DNA of 64,000 nt from positions 1 through 64,000 of the forward strand of contig NZ_JACHXV010000007.1 of the NCBI RefSeq assembly GCF_014192375.1, read 5' to 3'. The first letter of the stretch is position 1. The number at the start of each line of letters is the position of its first letter. Shown piece after piece: positions 1-9,331 of the stretch. The stretch comes from Endobacter medicaginis (GTDB taxonomy: Bacteria; Pseudomonadota; Alphaproteobacteria; Acetobacterales; Acetobacteraceae). The position numbers and the translations under genes were made by a program. Under the pieces are notes generated by a model that saw only the letters and a program-made list of their open reading frames with translations, did no database searches and was not told the origin of the DNA.

Positions 1-63
1 CCGGCAATCGTTCCCGTGTTCGTCGTCATCGTCCTCACCCCTGAGGCGGAGACCGTCCGCTAA
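1..63 (+). CDS. Possible C-terminal tail of an upstream gene (partial)
   Basis: The first frame is open from the window edge to a TAA at 61-63 and encodes about 20 residues, including a hydrophobic run (VPVFVVIVL) and a charged end. This would fit the end of a membrane protein lying mostly outside the window. The stretch is too short to identify, and a second frame is open here as well. I mention it only because it ends just before the MetA-like gene. Confidence 0.2.
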   Translation, partial: PAIVPVFVVIVLTPEAETVR

Positions 64-67
64 CGGA

Positions 68-625
68 GTGTCTCAAACAACCGTGGGGCGGAGGACCTCG
101 ACATTCTGGTTCCAGCACGACGCGAAGACCGGCCACTTCTTCGGCATCACGCCGTTCATCACCGCACCGACCGGGCAGTACGACCACAACGCCGCGCTGT
201 CGGTGGGCGAGCATCGGTGGAAGTTCGAGCTCCAGGCAGGCTACATCACGCCCGTCGTGACCCCGAGGCTCAAGCTGATGCTCGCGGCGGGGGTGACGTT
301 CTTCACCCGCAACAACGACTACGGCCCCGCCCGGCAGAGCCTCGCGCAGGATCCGCTCGGGGAGACGCAGGAGTGGCTGACCTACGACCTCACGCCAAAG
401 CTTCAACTCCGCGCTGGATCGTTTCAGTATTTCGGCGGCGCGCAGTCATTGGACGACATCAAGTTGAACGTCTCGCACACGGCGACGGTCAATTTCAAGG
501 TCGGACTATCCTATGCCGTCGCACCCGGCTGGAATCTGCTGGCACTCTACGGACGCGACACCGAGGTGCAGAACGGGTTTCGCGAGGCCTACAGACTGAA
601 CTTCCGGATCTACAAGGCCTTCTGA
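68..625 (+). pseudogene. MetA-pathway-type outer-membrane transporter, N-terminal part missing
   Basis: The 185 residues resemble the C-terminal two thirds of the 'putative MetA-pathway of phenol degradation' family, a beta-barrel-like outer-membrane group. Alternating aromatic and hydrophobic strands run to a final Phe (FRIYKAF), as expected for an outer-membrane barrel. Recognisable homology begins near FWFQHDAKTGH, about 13 residues in. Family members are usually 250-320 residues with a signal peptide, and none is present. The start is a GTG with a low-complexity frame before it. The neighbouring frame (NNRGAEDLDI, ending near base 102) looks like the family's preceding segment, so a frameshift plus upstream loss is likely. 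Probably a remnant; a sequencing error cannot be excluded. Confidence 0.5.
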
Positions 626-696
626 CGGACCGGAGGCCCATCCCCGAGGATCGGAACGTGTGACCCGCGACAGGTCGCGGGCCACAGGTTTCAGGC

Positions 697-1416
697 TCAG
701 CTCTGCGGAGTGATACCGACGAAAGTGATCTTGGTGCTGTCGGACAGGGTAATGGTGGTGGCCCCGTTCGCATGGACCTGGCTGGCGAGCGCGGTCTGGA
801 TCTGGTTGGCGCCGAAACCCTTGATGACCACGGTATCGCCGAACCCGGCGCCGAACGTGCCCAGGGTGATTTCCGTCACACCGGCCGGCGTGCCGAAATC
901 GAGCGTGAAGCCAGTCAGATGCGAGCCGCCGGGCAGCGAGCTGGCGTCGGGAATGAAGACGTCGCCGGCAGCACCCCCCAGCAGGCTGACGCTCACCGAG
1001 CCGGCATTGAACACCGCGCCGGTGACCGAGCCGCCATGGGCGGCCGCCTCGCCGTACAGCCCCATCAGCCCGCCGGTGCCGGTGAAGGTCATCGGCGCGG
1101 ACAACGCGCCGCTCACCGTGATGTGGCCCGTCACCGCCGTGATGGTGTCGCTGCCCGCGGGGAGCGAGGCAGGGTTGTACATCATCGGCAGGCCGGCCTG
1201 GGACATGACTTCACCGATTCCGCCGACGATGCTGGCCGCACTGCTGACCGAAACCGCCAGCACACTGCCGCCGCCGCTCAACGCCGGACCGGGCGAGATG
1301 GTCGTCGACAGCGACTGGGTCACGCTGGAGGCGAGCAGGTCAGCCACGGTGGCAGGCGGCAGGTATAGGCTGATCGAGCTTCCGGTCGATCCGACGACTG
1401 ATACATAATCTGTCAT
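697..1416 (-). CDS. Hypothetical glycine/serine-rich beta-strand protein
   Basis: A 239-residue protein with no Cys, few charges and repeated Gly/Ser/Thr/Val-rich strands (for example SGGGSVLAVSVSS and GFGDTVVIKGFG). The composition is like secreted beta-roll or autotransporter-passenger proteins. I see no classical signal peptide, no GGxGxDxUx calcium-binding nonapeptides and no Hint cleavage motif, so I cannot assign a family. The ATG start has a good ribosome site (GAGGG, 8 bases upstream). It stands alone, convergent with the MetA-like remnant and separated from thrS by a non-coding gap. Confidence 0.6.
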   Translation of the reverse strand: MTDYVSVVGSTGSSISLYLPPATVADLLASSVTQSLSTTISPGPALSGGGSVLAVSVSSAASIVGGIGEVMSQAGLPMMYNPASLPAGSDTITAVTGHITVSGALSAPMTFTGTGGLMGLYGEAAAHGGSVTGAVFNAGSVSVSLLGGAAGDVFIPDASSLPGGSHLTGFTLDFGTPAGVTEITLGTFGAGFGDTVVIKGFGANQIQTALASQVHANGATTITLSDSTKITFVGITPQS

Positions 1417-1807
1417 GTCTCATCCCTCGCTCAGGCTGGAATCATCATCATCGGTGGCGGCGCCACCAAATGTATCGATCTCGTAACGAAGACCTACGTG
1501 CGAGCAGGTCATCGCCAGTCAGCGCATCTTGGTGTTTCCAACGAAGCCGAGTGCCGGCGTCTTTCGCCTGATCGTGGTGTCGATGGGAGGGCGCCTCGCC
1601 CGACCGCTTCGATCACGAAGCAATTAGGATTGTGCCGCGCAACAAATGTAAAGCATTTTCGGCATCCTGCGTTCGGAATTTGCCGTTTTTTTGGACTTTA
1701 GACGAATGAAAGACCGGGATGTCCCCGGCCTGCGCCCTGAAATTCCCTCGAGTCGATACTGCCGCAGCCGAGGTCACGGCAGCGCTGACGCGCCGATTGC
1801 CCGCCGT
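1417..1807. other. Intergenic region without a convincing gene
   Basis: These 391 bases separate the beta-rich protein gene from the end of thrS. No ORF has coding character. There is a short dyad GGTGGC-GGC-GCCACC (1453-1467) about 40 bases upstream of the 697-1416 gene, an AT-richer stretch near 1615-1700, and a 5-bp stem CCGGG/CCCGG (1714-1728) that could be a weak terminator for thrS. None is strong enough for a separate call. Confidence 0.5.
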
Positions 1808-3745
1808 CTACGCGGCCGACAGACGTCGCAGATCGGGCGGCAGCGCTTCCGCGATCAACGCAGCACCGGCCTCGTCGAGCCCGAACACGGTCTGCGCCTC
1901 GCCGCCGAGGCGCCGCATCGCCACCGTGCGCGCCTCGGCCTCCTTGCGACCCACGACGAGGATCACCGGCACGCGGGCGAGGCTGTGCTCGCGGATCTTG
2001 GCGTTGATCTTCTCGTTGCGCCCATCCACCTCGACCGCGAGACCGCTGGCGCGAAGCCGCGCGGCCACCTCCTGCGCATAGGGCTCGGCATCGGTGACGA
2101 TCGACGCCACCACCACCTGCACCGGCGCCAGCCAGAGCGGGAAGCGGCCGGCATAATGCTCGATGAGGATGCCCAGGAAGCGCTCGAAGCTGCCCAGCAC
2201 CGCGCGGTGCAGCATCACCGGACGATGGCGCGCGCTGTCCTCGCCGATATAGGAGGCGTCCAGACGCTCGGGCAGCACGTAGTCGACCTGCAGCGTGCCG
2301 CATTGCCAGTCGCGGCCGATCGCGTCGCGCAGCACGAACTCGAGCTTCGGGCCATAGAATGCGCCCTCGCCCGGATTATGCTCGTAGTCCACGCCGGCAA
2401 GGCGGCAGGCCTCGATCAGCGCCGCCTCGGCGCGGTCCCAGGTGGCATCGTCGCCGGCGCGCTGCTCCGGACGGTCGGCAAACTTCACCCGGAAGCTGTC
2501 GAAACCGAGATCGCGATAGGTCTCGGCCAGCATGGCGACGAAACGCGCCGTCTCGGGGGCGATCTGCGCCTCGGTGCAGAAGATATGCGCATCGTCCTGT
2601 ACGAAACCTCGCACGCGCATGATCCCGTGCAGTGCGCCCGACGGCTCGTAGCGGTGGCAGGCGCCGAACTCCGCCATCCGCCACGGCAGCTCGCGATAGC
2701 TGCGCAGTCCATGACGGAAGATCTGCACATGGCAGGGGCAGTTCATCGGCTTGAGGGCGAGGGTCTTGTCCTCGTCCTCGACGGTGGCGATGAACATGTG
2801 CTCGCGATACTTGTCCCAGTGCCCGGACGCCTCCCACAGCGAACGGTCGACGAGCTGCGGGGTGCGGACTTCCTCATAGCCACCCCGGATCTGCGCACGG
2901 CGCATGTAGTCGATCAGCGTCGAATACAGGCGCCAGCCCTTGGGGTGCCAGAAGATCTGTCCGACCGCCTCTTCCTGGATGTGGAACAGGTCCATCTCGC
3001 GGCCGATGCGGCGGTGGTCGCGGCGCTCGGCCTCCTCGAGCTGATGCAGATGGGCGGCGAGTTCCTTGTCGTCGCGCCAGGCGGTGGCGTAGATACGGGT
3101 CAGCATCGGGTTACGGTGATCGCCGCGCCAATAGGCGCCGGCCACCTTCATCAGCTTGAACGCACCCCCGACATCGCCGGTCGACCGCATGTGCGGACCG
3201 CGACACAGATCGAGCCACTCGCCCTGTCGGTAGATCGAGATCGACTCGCTCTCGGGCAGATCGCGGATCAGCTCGGCCTTGAAGCGCTCGCCACGCGCCT
3301 CGAAGAAGGCGATCGCGTCGGCGCGCGGCCAGACCTCGCGCTCGAAGCCGGCGTTGCGCGCGATGATCTCGCGCATCTTCGCCTCGATGGCCGGGAAATC
3401 CTCCGGCGTGAACGGCGCATTGCGGTAGAAATCGTAATAGAACCCGTTCTCGATCGCCGGACCGATCGTCACCTGGGTACCGGGCCAGAGCTCCTGCACC
3501 GCCTCGGCCAGCACATGGGCTGCATCGTGACGGATCATCCCCAGCGCCTCGGGATCGCGCCTGGTGATGAAACGCAGATGCGCGTCATGGTCGATCTCGC
3601 TGGCGAGATCGCGCAGTTCGCCATCGACCTCCATCGCCAGTGCTACGCGCGCGAGGCCGGGCCCGATCGCTTCCGCCACCTGCGTGCCGGTGACGCTGCG
3701 CTCGAAGCTGCGAACGGCGCCGTCGGGCAGGGTGATGGCGGGCAT
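1808..3745 (-). CDS. thrS: Threonyl-tRNA synthetase
   Basis: Class II aminoacyl-tRNA synthetase that charges tRNA-Thr in the cytoplasm. At 645 residues it has the usual length. An N-terminal TGS domain (about residues 1-60) is followed by the editing/SAD domain with the HxxxH motif HDAAH (about 73-77). The catalytic core carries the zinc-site segments MNCPCH and [12 protein letters not shown], and the C-terminal anticodon-binding domain includes [11 protein letters not shown] chose the ATG at 3745, giving MPAITLPDG as in the family, over an in-frame start 20 codons upstream that has no homology; GAGG lies 9 bases before it. The glycosyltransferase genes upstream on the same strand end about 70 bases away. 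Confidence 0.97.
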   Translation of the reverse strand: MPAITLPDGAVRSFERSVTGTQVAEAIGPGLARVALAMEVDGELRDLASEIDHDAHLRFITRRDPEALGMIRHDAAHVLAEAVQELWPGTQVTIGPAIENGFYYDFYRNAPFTPEDFPAIEAKMREIIARNAGFEREVWPRADAIAFFEARGERFKAELIRDLPESESISIYRQGEWLDLCRGPHMRSTGDVGGAFKLMKVAGAYWRGDHRNPMLTRIYATAWRDDKELAAHLHQLEEAERRDHRRIGREMDLFHIQEEAVGQIFWHPKGWRLYSTLIDYMRRAQIRGGYEEVRTPQLVDRSLWEASGHWDKYREHMFIATVEDEDKTLALKPMNCPCHVQIFRHGLRSYRELPWRMAEFGACHRYEPSGALHGIMRVRGFVQDDAHIFCTEAQIAPETARFVAMLAETYRDLGFDSFRVKFADRPEQRAGDDATWDRAEAALIEACRLAGVDYEHNPGEGAFYGPKLEFVLRDAIGRDWQCGTLQVDYVLPERLDASYIGEDSARHRPVMLHRAVLGSFERFLGILIEHYAGRFPLWLAPVQVVVASIVTDAEPYAQEVAARLRASGLAVEVDGRNEKINAKIREHSLARVPVILVVGRKEAEARTVAMRRLGGEAQTVFGLDEAGAALIAEALPPDLRRLSAA

Positions 3746-3817
3746 GAAGGCGATCCTCGGCAACAATGGAGCGCTTCGTATGGCCCTTGCGCCAGGGGCG
3801 ATCAAGAGACTGGCCGG

Positions 3818-4780
3818 TCAGGCCGCATGATCCAGCAGACGCGCGACCTCCGCACAAACGCGCCCGACCGGCAGGTCGGCCAGCACCGCCTCGCGCAGAA
3901 CCGCGAGGCGTGCGGGGTCCGGCCCGACCGGCGCCGACAGGGCCGGATCGGAGGCGGACGAGAACAGCGTCAGGCAGCGCGTGCCCATCTGCGCGGCGAG
4001 ATGCATCGGTCCGGTATCGTTGCCGACCGCGAGCCGGGCGCCAGCGACCAGGGCGGCAAGCCCCGGCAGCGAGGTGCGCCCCGTCAGATCGACCGCGCCC
4101 GGCGTCGCGCCGACGATCGCCTGCGCGAGCCCGCGTTCGGCCTCGGTGCCGACGACGACCGGAACCAGGCCGCGCGCGACCAGCATCTTCGCAACCTCGA
4201 CATAGCCGCCGCTCGGCCAGCGCTTGACGTTGCGATGCGCCGAGGCGCCCGGGATCAGCACGGCGTAGGCATCGGCCGGCAGCACCGTTTCGCTGCCCAG
4301 TTCGGCACCCAGCCGCGCCTGCCCGGCGGCGCGCAGCCAGGACAGATCGGCCAGCGGCACTGCGCCGATGCCGGCATCGCGGAGCTGGCCACGCTGGCGG
4401 TCGATGCTGTGGCGGAAGTTGCGGTCGGGGTCGCGGTCGGGATGCGAGGCCAGCGGTGCGATGCCGGACCAGCGCGGCCGGCCGGCGAGCAGGTGATAGA
4501 GGCTGGAGCGCGACGAGGTCTGCAGGTCATAGACGAAATCAAAGCCGCGCAACTGTCGGCGCAGCCGCATCGTCGCCACCGGCTGCCACCAGCGCGGCCG
4601 GCGATCGATCTCGACACGGTCGAAATACGGGCTCAGCGCACCGAGTTCGGCGAATGGCGCAGTGGTCAGCAGGGTGATCGCAGCGTCGGGATGGGCCCGC
4701 CGGATGGCCGCGAACGGGCCGAAGGACAGAACGAAATCACCCAGCGCGCCGAGCCGGATGACCAGCACGCGCCGGATCAC
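3818..4780 (-). CDS. Glycosyltransferase family 9 (heptosyltransferase-like)
   Basis: A 320-residue GT9 protein of the ADP-heptose:LPS heptosyltransferase (RfaF/WaaF) type. It begins with the Rossmann start VLVIRLGALGDFVLS and carries the nucleotide-sugar pocket VGNDTGPMHLAAQMG (about residues 252-266). These cytoplasmic enzymes transfer heptose or related sugars to the growing LPS core; the exact donor and acceptor cannot be read from the sequence. The start is a GTG overlapping the TGA of the preceding GT4 gene by 4 bases, so the two are translationally coupled and probably act on the same glycan. Confidence 0.88.
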   Translation of the reverse strand: MIRRVLVIRLGALGDFVLSFGPFAAIRRAHPDAAITLLTTAPFAELGALSPYFDRVEIDRRPRWWQPVATMRLRRQLRGFDFVYDLQTSSRSSLYHLLAGRPRWSGIAPLASHPDRDPDRNFRHSIDRQRGQLRDAGIGAVPLADLSWLRAAGQARLGAELGSETVLPADAYAVLIPGASAHRNVKRWPSGGYVEVAKMLVARGLVPVVVGTEAERGLAQAIVGATPGAVDLTGRTSLPGLAALVAGARLAVGNDTGPMHLAAQMGTRCLTLFSSASDPALSAPVGPDPARLAVLREAVLADLPVGRVCAEVARLLDHAA

Positions 4781-5982
4781 GACGCAGCACCCGCCACCAC
4801 CATCGCATCCTCGTCCTGCGCCGGCGGACAGGCCGCAAGACGTGTGCCGAGCAGCTCGTCATAGACCGCCAGCGTCGCCTGCTGCATCGACGCCGTGGTA
4901 TAGCCGGCATGCACCGCCCTCCGCCCGGCCTCGCCGACAGCCGCCACATCGTCGGCGGGAAAGCCGAGCACCGCGTCGAGGGTCGCGGCCCAGGCTGCCA
5001 CATCGCCCGGCGGCACCGTCCAGCCGGTCTGCCCGTCGGTGACGGTCTCCATCGCCGCCCCGTGGCGGGCGACGATGACCGGCCGCGCCATCGCCTGCGC
5101 CTCGACCACCACCCGGCCGAACGGCTCCGGCTTCAGCGACGGCACCACCACCAGGTCGGCCAGGGCGAATGCGGCCGGCATGTCGGCACAGTGCCCAGCG
5201 AAGCGGACTCGCTCGGCAACGCCGCTCCTGCGCGCCAGATCAAGCAGTTCGCGCACGAAGCGCCGACCGGAGCGGCGGTCGGGCGCGGCGCCGACGAACA
5301 ACGCGATCGCCCGGCGGTCGCGCATCCGCGCGAGCGCCTCGACCAGCAGCGCGTGGCCCTTCCAGCGGGTGATGCGGCCGGGCAGCATGATCACCGGCGC
5401 GTCCTCGGGCAACTGCCAGTCGCGCGCGAGGCGGTGGATACGCTCCCCCCAGACCAGGGCCGGATCGAACTGGCCGATATCGGCGCCGCGCGGGATCACC
5501 CGCAGCCGCTCGGGGGGCACGAGGTAGTCCCCGGCCACGCGGGCCGCCACGAAGCGGCTGATCGCGATCACCCGCGCCCCACGCGCCATCACCGCATTGT
5601 AGCGCCGCTTGCCGGGCAGATTCTCGCTGTAGACGCCGTGCCAGGTGGTGACGAACGGCGTGCGCGTCAGCTTCGCCGCCAGCCAGGCCGACCAGGCCGG
5701 CGCGCGCGAGCGCGCATGCACCAGATCGACCCGCTCCTGCCGGATCAGCCGCGCGAGACGGCGCGCATTGAGCAGGATGGTGACCGGGTCGCGGCTCATC
5801 AGCTGCATCCGCGCATGCAGCCCGCCGGCGCGCTCGACCAGCGGCACCAGCCGCCCGCCCGCGCTCGCCACCAGCGCGCGGCCGCCGGCAGCGGTGATCG
5901 CCTGTGTCATCTCGATCGTGCCGCGCTCGACGCCGCCGCTTTGCAGGGCCGGCAGCACCTGGAGGATGGTCGGGGCATTCAT
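4777..5982 (-). CDS. Glycosyltransferase family 4 (GT-B)
   Basis: A 401-residue GT-B enzyme. The N-terminal acceptor domain begins ILQVLPALQSGGVERGTIE. The C-terminal donor domain has VIMLPGRITRWKGH and the E-x7-E signature region EPFGRVVVEAQAMARPVIV that binds the nucleotide sugar. It likely adds a sugar to the LPS core or another surface glycan; the donor is unknown. I start at ATG 5982 because the longer in-frame extension would lie inside the oppositely oriented hydrolase gene and has no homology. First gene of a coupled pair with the GT9 gene. Confidence 0.88.
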   Translation of the reverse strand: MNAPTILQVLPALQSGGVERGTIEMTQAITAAGGRALVASAGGRLVPLVERAGGLHARMQLMSRDPVTILLNARRLARLIRQERVDLVHARSRAPAWSAWLAAKLTRTPFVTTWHGVYSENLPGKRRYNAVMARGARVIAISRFVAARVAGDYLVPPERLRVIPRGADIGQFDPALVWGERIHRLARDWQLPEDAPVIMLPGRITRWKGHALLVEALARMRDRRAIALFVGAAPDRRSGRRFVRELLDLARRSGVAERVRFAGHCADMPAAFALADLVVVPSLKPEPFGRVVVEAQAMARPVIVARHGAAMETVTDGQTGWTVPPGDVAAWAATLDAVLGFPADDVAAVGEAGRRAVHAGYTTASMQQATLAVYDELLGTRLAACPPAQDEDAMVVAGAAS

Positions 5983-6057
5983 GGCGTTCCGCCTACAGCA
6001 TCGGCGCTGGTTGCGGAAGCGACTGGACCATGCGGCCGGCTGTGCTAGCCAGACGGC

Positions 6058-6822
6058 ATGAACCTGTTCGACACCCCCGCCCTGCACCTGCACAGAGACG
6101 ACGCCCCGCACCTCGCCTGGCGCCATCGCCCGGCCGGTCCGGGGCGCCCGACGGTGCTGTATCTGCACGGGCTCGGCAGCGACATGGCGGGCGACAAGGC
6201 ACGCGCCATCGCCGCTTGGGCGGAGGCCGGGGATGCGGGGATGCTGGCGCTGGACTACCGCGGTCATGGCCAGAGCGGCGGCCGGTTCGAGGACGGCGGC
6301 CCGGGGCTGTGGCTGCGCGATACGCTCGATGTGCTGAAGGCGGCCGCGGTGGCGGGGCCGGTGCGGCTGGTCGGCAGCTCGATCGGCGGCTGGGTGACGC
6401 TGCTGGCGGCCCGCGCGCTGGGGCAGCGCTGCGACGGGCTGGTGCTGATCGCCGCCGCCCCCGACATCACCACACAGATGCAGGCCGGGTTCTCCCCCGA
6501 GCAGCGTGCCGCCCTCGCCCGCGACGGGGTGGCGGAGGTGCCCACGCCCTGGGGGCCGCCGTTCAGGATCTCGCAGAGCATGCTCGACGACGCGGCGGCG
6601 CATTTCGTCATGCGGCAGAAGCTGATGATCACCGCGCCGGTGCGGCTGCTGCATGGCCAGCGCGACGGCGAGGTGCCCTGGCCGCTCTCGCTGGCGATCG
6701 CCGAGCATCTCGAGGCCGACGACGTGAGAGTGCTGCTGGTCAAGGACGGCGATCACCGGCTGTCGCGACCCGCCGACCTCGCCCTGCTGTGCGAGGCGCT
6801 GGCGTCGCTGCACCCGGCATGA
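6058..6822 (+). CDS. Alpha/beta hydrolase
   Basis: A 254-residue alpha/beta hydrolase. It has the oxyanion-hole motif HGLG (37-40), the strand-turn LDYRGHGQS, the nucleophile elbow G-S-S-I-G with Ser108, and a late catalytic His in DGDHRLSR. The overall pattern resembles the ABHD10-type or aminopeptidase-like subfamily of small cytoplasmic esterases; the substrate cannot be predicted. It diverges from the GT4 gene, and its stop overlaps the start of the following acetyltransferase gene (ATGA), so the two form an operon. Confidence 0.88.
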   Translation: MNLFDTPALHLHRDDAPHLAWRHRPAGPGRPTVLYLHGLGSDMAGDKARAIAAWAEAGDAGMLALDYRGHGQSGGRFEDGGPGLWLRDTLDVLKAAAVAGPVRLVGSSIGGWVTLLAARALGQRCDGLVLIAAAPDITTQMQAGFSPEQRAALARDGVAEVPTPWGPPFRISQSMLDDAAAHFVMRQKLMITAPVRLLHGQRDGEVPWPLSLAIAEHLEADDVRVLLVKDGDHRLSRPADLALLCEALASLHPA

Positions 6823-7292
6823 CCTCGGAGATTCGCATCGCCGATCTGGAGGCGCCCGAGACGCTGGCGCTGCTGGACCTGCATCTGCGCGGCATGCACG
6901 CCTTCTCGCCGCCGGGCAGCGTGCATGCGCTGGATGTGTCGGCGCTGCATCGGCCGGGCGTGACGGTGTGGGGGCTGTATCGGGACGGCAGACTCGCCGG
7001 GATCGGCGCGCTGCGTCTGCTCGACTGCTCGCAGGGAGAGGTGAAGTCGATGCGCACGCATCCTGATTTCCTGCGCAGCGGGGTCGGTGCCGCCCTGCTC
7101 GAGCACATCATCGGCGAGGCGCGGTCGCGCGGCCTGCGGCGGCTGTCGCTGGAGACGGGCACCGGGAATGCGTTCGATCCGGCACTCGCGCTCTATCGGC
7201 GCCGCGGTTTCGAACCGGGTGCGGCGTTCGGTGGCTATGCGGAAAGCGACTTCAACCGCTTCCTGCATCTCGATCTGCCGGCCGAACCATAG
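6819..7292 (+). CDS. GNAT-family N-acetyltransferase
   Basis: A 157-residue GNAT protein. It contains the acetyl-CoA-binding A motif region HPDFLRSGVGAALLEHII (R-x2-G-x-G/A pattern) and the downstream LYRRRGFE typical of the fold's B motif. The acceptor is unknown. The ATG at 6819 overlaps the stop of the hydrolase gene by 4 bases. The same frame is open far upstream, but that part overlaps the hydrolase and is not conserved. Cytoplasmic. Confidence 0.9.
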   Translation: MTSEIRIADLEAPETLALLDLHLRGMHAFSPPGSVHALDVSALHRPGVTVWGLYRDGRLAGIGALRLLDCSQGEVKSMRTHPDFLRSGVGAALLEHIIGEARSRGLRRLSLETGTGNAFDPALALYRRRGFEPGAAFGGYAESDFNRFLHLDLPAEP

Positions 7293-7299
7293 CGGCCTC

Positions 7300-8121
7300 T
7301 CATCTGCCGAGCTTGCGGAACTTCAGCACGAAATTGTCAGCCTCCCCGACCGCAGCATAGCGGTCGTGGTCCTGCGTACCGAGGGCGTAGCTCGGCGGCA
7401 ACGTCCACACACCTTTCGGCCAATGGGTGGTGTCGCGCGGGTTGGCGTCGATCTCCGACGAGCCGACGAGCTTGAACCCGGCGTTCTCGATCAGCGCGAT
7501 CGCGTAGTCCTGACGGACATAACCGTCGGCGGCCTGCGGATCCTGCTTCTGGTCGGGACGGGCGCGGTGGTCCTCGATGCCAAGGATGCCGCCCGGCTTC
7601 AGCGCGGCATGGATCGCGTCCAGCATCTCGGTCGCGTCGTCCGCCGCCATCCAGTTGTGCAGGTTGCGGAAGGTCAGCACGACATCGGCGGTCCCCGGCG
7701 GGGCGATGACGTCGTGGCCATGCGCGAGCTCGGTGAACCGGATATGGTCGAACAGGGCGGGCTCGGCCTTGATCTTTTCCGCCAGCCGCGTCGGGATCCT
7801 GGCGAACGCCGCCTCGGTTCGATCGCCCTCGGCGTCACCCAGAGCGACATGATAGGTGCCGTGATCGTGCAGATAGGGGGCGAGGATTTCAGTCCAGTAA
7901 CCGCCGCCCGGCCAGATCTCGACCACGTTCGAGCTGGGGGTGATGCCGAAGAATTCGAGTTCGGCCTGCGGATGGCGCGCCGCGTCGCGCGCAACGAGGC
8001 TGGGGCTGCGCACCGGCGAGGCGACAGCCTCGGCGAGGCTGTGCGGCGGCGCGGTCTGCGCCGAGGCCGGGCCTGTCGCGACGAGCAGCAGGGTCGCGAG
8101 AGCGGCCGAACGGAACGCCAT
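7300..8121 (-). CDS. Exported class I methyltransferase-like protein
   Basis: A 273-residue protein with a clear signal peptide (FRSAALATLLLVATGPASAQ, cleavage after about residue 22) followed by a SAM-methyltransferase-like domain: VVEIWPGGGYWTEILAPYL as motif I, ADVVLTFRNLHNW as motif IV, and LKPGGILGIEDHRA as motif VI. It matches the 'predicted methyltransferase' group found with signal sequences in proteobacteria (COG4798-like). An exported SAM-dependent enzyme is odd because SAM is cytoplasmic, so a non-canonical role is possible. Convergent with the GNAT gene; a small exported protein gene lies just upstream on the same strand. Confidence 0.8.
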   Translation of the reverse strand: MAFRSAALATLLLVATGPASAQTAPPHSLAEAVASPVRSPSLVARDAARHPQAELEFFGITPSSNVVEIWPGGGYWTEILAPYLHDHGTYHVALGDAEGDRTEAAFARIPTRLAEKIKAEPALFDHIRFTELAHGHDVIAPPGTADVVLTFRNLHNWMAADDATEMLDAIHAALKPGGILGIEDHRARPDQKQDPQAADGYVRQDYAIALIENAGFKLVGSSEIDANPRDTTHWPKGVWTLPPSYALGTQDHDRYAAVGEADNFVLKFRKLGR

Positions 8122-8159
8122 GCAGCAGATGTCCTTCAGCGGGGGTCGCCGGGCCGGTC

Positions 8160-8486
8160 TCAGGCCGCCTCCCCGACCAGCTTGACCCGATTGGTCTGCC
8201 GGTCAGGCAGGGAGAACGCCGCGGGCGCGCGCCTGCGTTCGCTCGGGGCATCGATATCGACACCGGCGATGACGCGCGCCGCCTGACGCATCAGCCCATG
8301 CCAGAGCCCGGTCTGCAGCGGCGTCAGCACGACGCGCGGCCGTGCCGGCGTGACAGCCGCAGCGACGCCGGCGGCGTGCAGACCGGTCACAACGCTGCAG
8401 GTGCTGGCCATCGCCGAGGCGGCCAACGGCTGCCCACAGGCCAGGCCCAGCATCACCATGCATCCGGGGCTGAGAAAACGCTTCAT
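8160..8486 (-). CDS. Small hypothetical exported protein
   Basis: 108 residues. An N-terminal hydrophobic segment after MKR resembles a signal peptide, with LACGQ as a possible but non-ideal lipobox. The rest is a basic, Ala-rich stretch with no recognised domain. It lies 38 bases upstream of the methyltransferase-like gene in the same direction and could share its transcript. Coding status is uncertain because overlapping frames are open on both strands in this GC-rich stretch. Confidence 0.45.
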   Translation of the reverse strand: MKRFLSPGCMVMLGLACGQPLAASAMASTCSVVTGLHAAGVAAAVTPARPRVVLTPLQTGLWHGLMRQAARVIAGVDIDAPSERRRAPAAFSLPDRQTNRVKLVGEAA

Positions 8487-8565
8487 CGCTGGGTCATCTT
8501 TGCGGACATCTCGACGAGTTTGCCCATGAAGGATCGCCCATACTGATGAAAAAACCGTGAACCGG

Positions 8566-9234
8566 TCAGAAATCGAGGTCGGCGTAATGTTCCGGCGGAC
8601 TCATGCCGGTCACCCGGTCGTTGAGCAGGGCGCGGAAGCAGGGGCGCGACTTGACCTTCGCATACCAGTCCTTGGCCGCCGGGTTCAACGACCAGTCGAC
8701 ATCGCCAATGTAGTCAAGGGCGGAGAGATGCGCCGCGGCTGCGAAATCGGCCAGCGACAGCGACCCGCCCGCCAGCCAGCGCCGGCTTTCCGACAGCCAG
8801 CCGATATAGTCGAGATGATGGCGCAGATTGGCATAGCCGTTGCGCATCGCGGTGCCGTCGGTGGTGCCGCGACCCATCAGGCGCTTGAAGTATTTCTCGC
8901 CAAGCAGGTTGTCGGTCACCTCGCGGGCAAATTTCAGATCGAACCAGGCCACCAGCCGGCGCACCTCCACCCGCTCGCCCAGGGTGCGGCCGAGCAGCGA
9001 ATTGTCAGGGTAGGCTTCCTCGAGATATTCGCAGATCACCGGCGCCTCCGGGATCGCGAGCCCTGTTTCCTCATGCAGCACCGGCACGGTGCCGGCCGGG
9101 TTGAGAGCCAGGAATTCCGGCCGCTGCTCCCAGGTCTTCTCCGCACGCAATTCGAACGGCAGACGCTTCTCGGAGAGGGCGAGCCGCACCTGACGGGCGC
9201 CCGGCGAGAGGGGCAGGTGGTAGAGAATCCGCAT
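8566..9234 (-). CDS. fzlA: FtsZ-binding glutathione-S-transferase-like protein FzlA
   Basis: A 222-residue GST-fold protein. Several features match alphaproteobacterial FzlA rather than metabolic GSTs: the start MRILYHLPLSPGARQVRLAL, the helix segment RRLVAWFDLKFAREVT, the LSLADFAAAAHLSALDYIGD block, and the C-terminal tail PPEHYADLDF. In Caulobacter, FzlA binds FtsZ filaments and is needed for septation; GST activity is not its role. I use ATG 9234, as the longer in-frame extension is not conserved. It diverges from minCDE, grouping two FtsZ-related functions. Confidence 0.85.
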   Translation of the reverse strand: MRILYHLPLSPGARQVRLALSEKRLPFELRAEKTWEQRPEFLALNPAGTVPVLHEETGLAIPEAPVICEYLEEAYPDNSLLGRTLGERVEVRRLVAWFDLKFAREVTDNLLGEKYFKRLMGRGTTDGTAMRNGYANLRHHLDYIGWLSESRRWLAGGSLSLADFAAAAHLSALDYIGDVDWSLNPAAKDWYAKVKSRPCFRALLNDRVTGMSPPEHYADLDF

Positions 9235-9331
9235 GTGGCGCAGATTATGGCATCCTCCGCCGCGCCGCCATATGGCTTCCGAGCGGATTCGGAGGCCAAA
9301 TACCTGACACGAAACCGAAAAGACCGCGCCC

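Noticed and set aside
1498-1701. 67-residue ORF in the gap before thrS
   Set aside because: No ribosome site, no homology, and composition unlike coding DNA of the window.
1691-4864. A 1057-residue open frame on the plus strand
   Set aside because: It lies antisense to thrS and the GT9 gene and has an Arg/Gln/His-rich composition typical of antisense frames in high-GC DNA.
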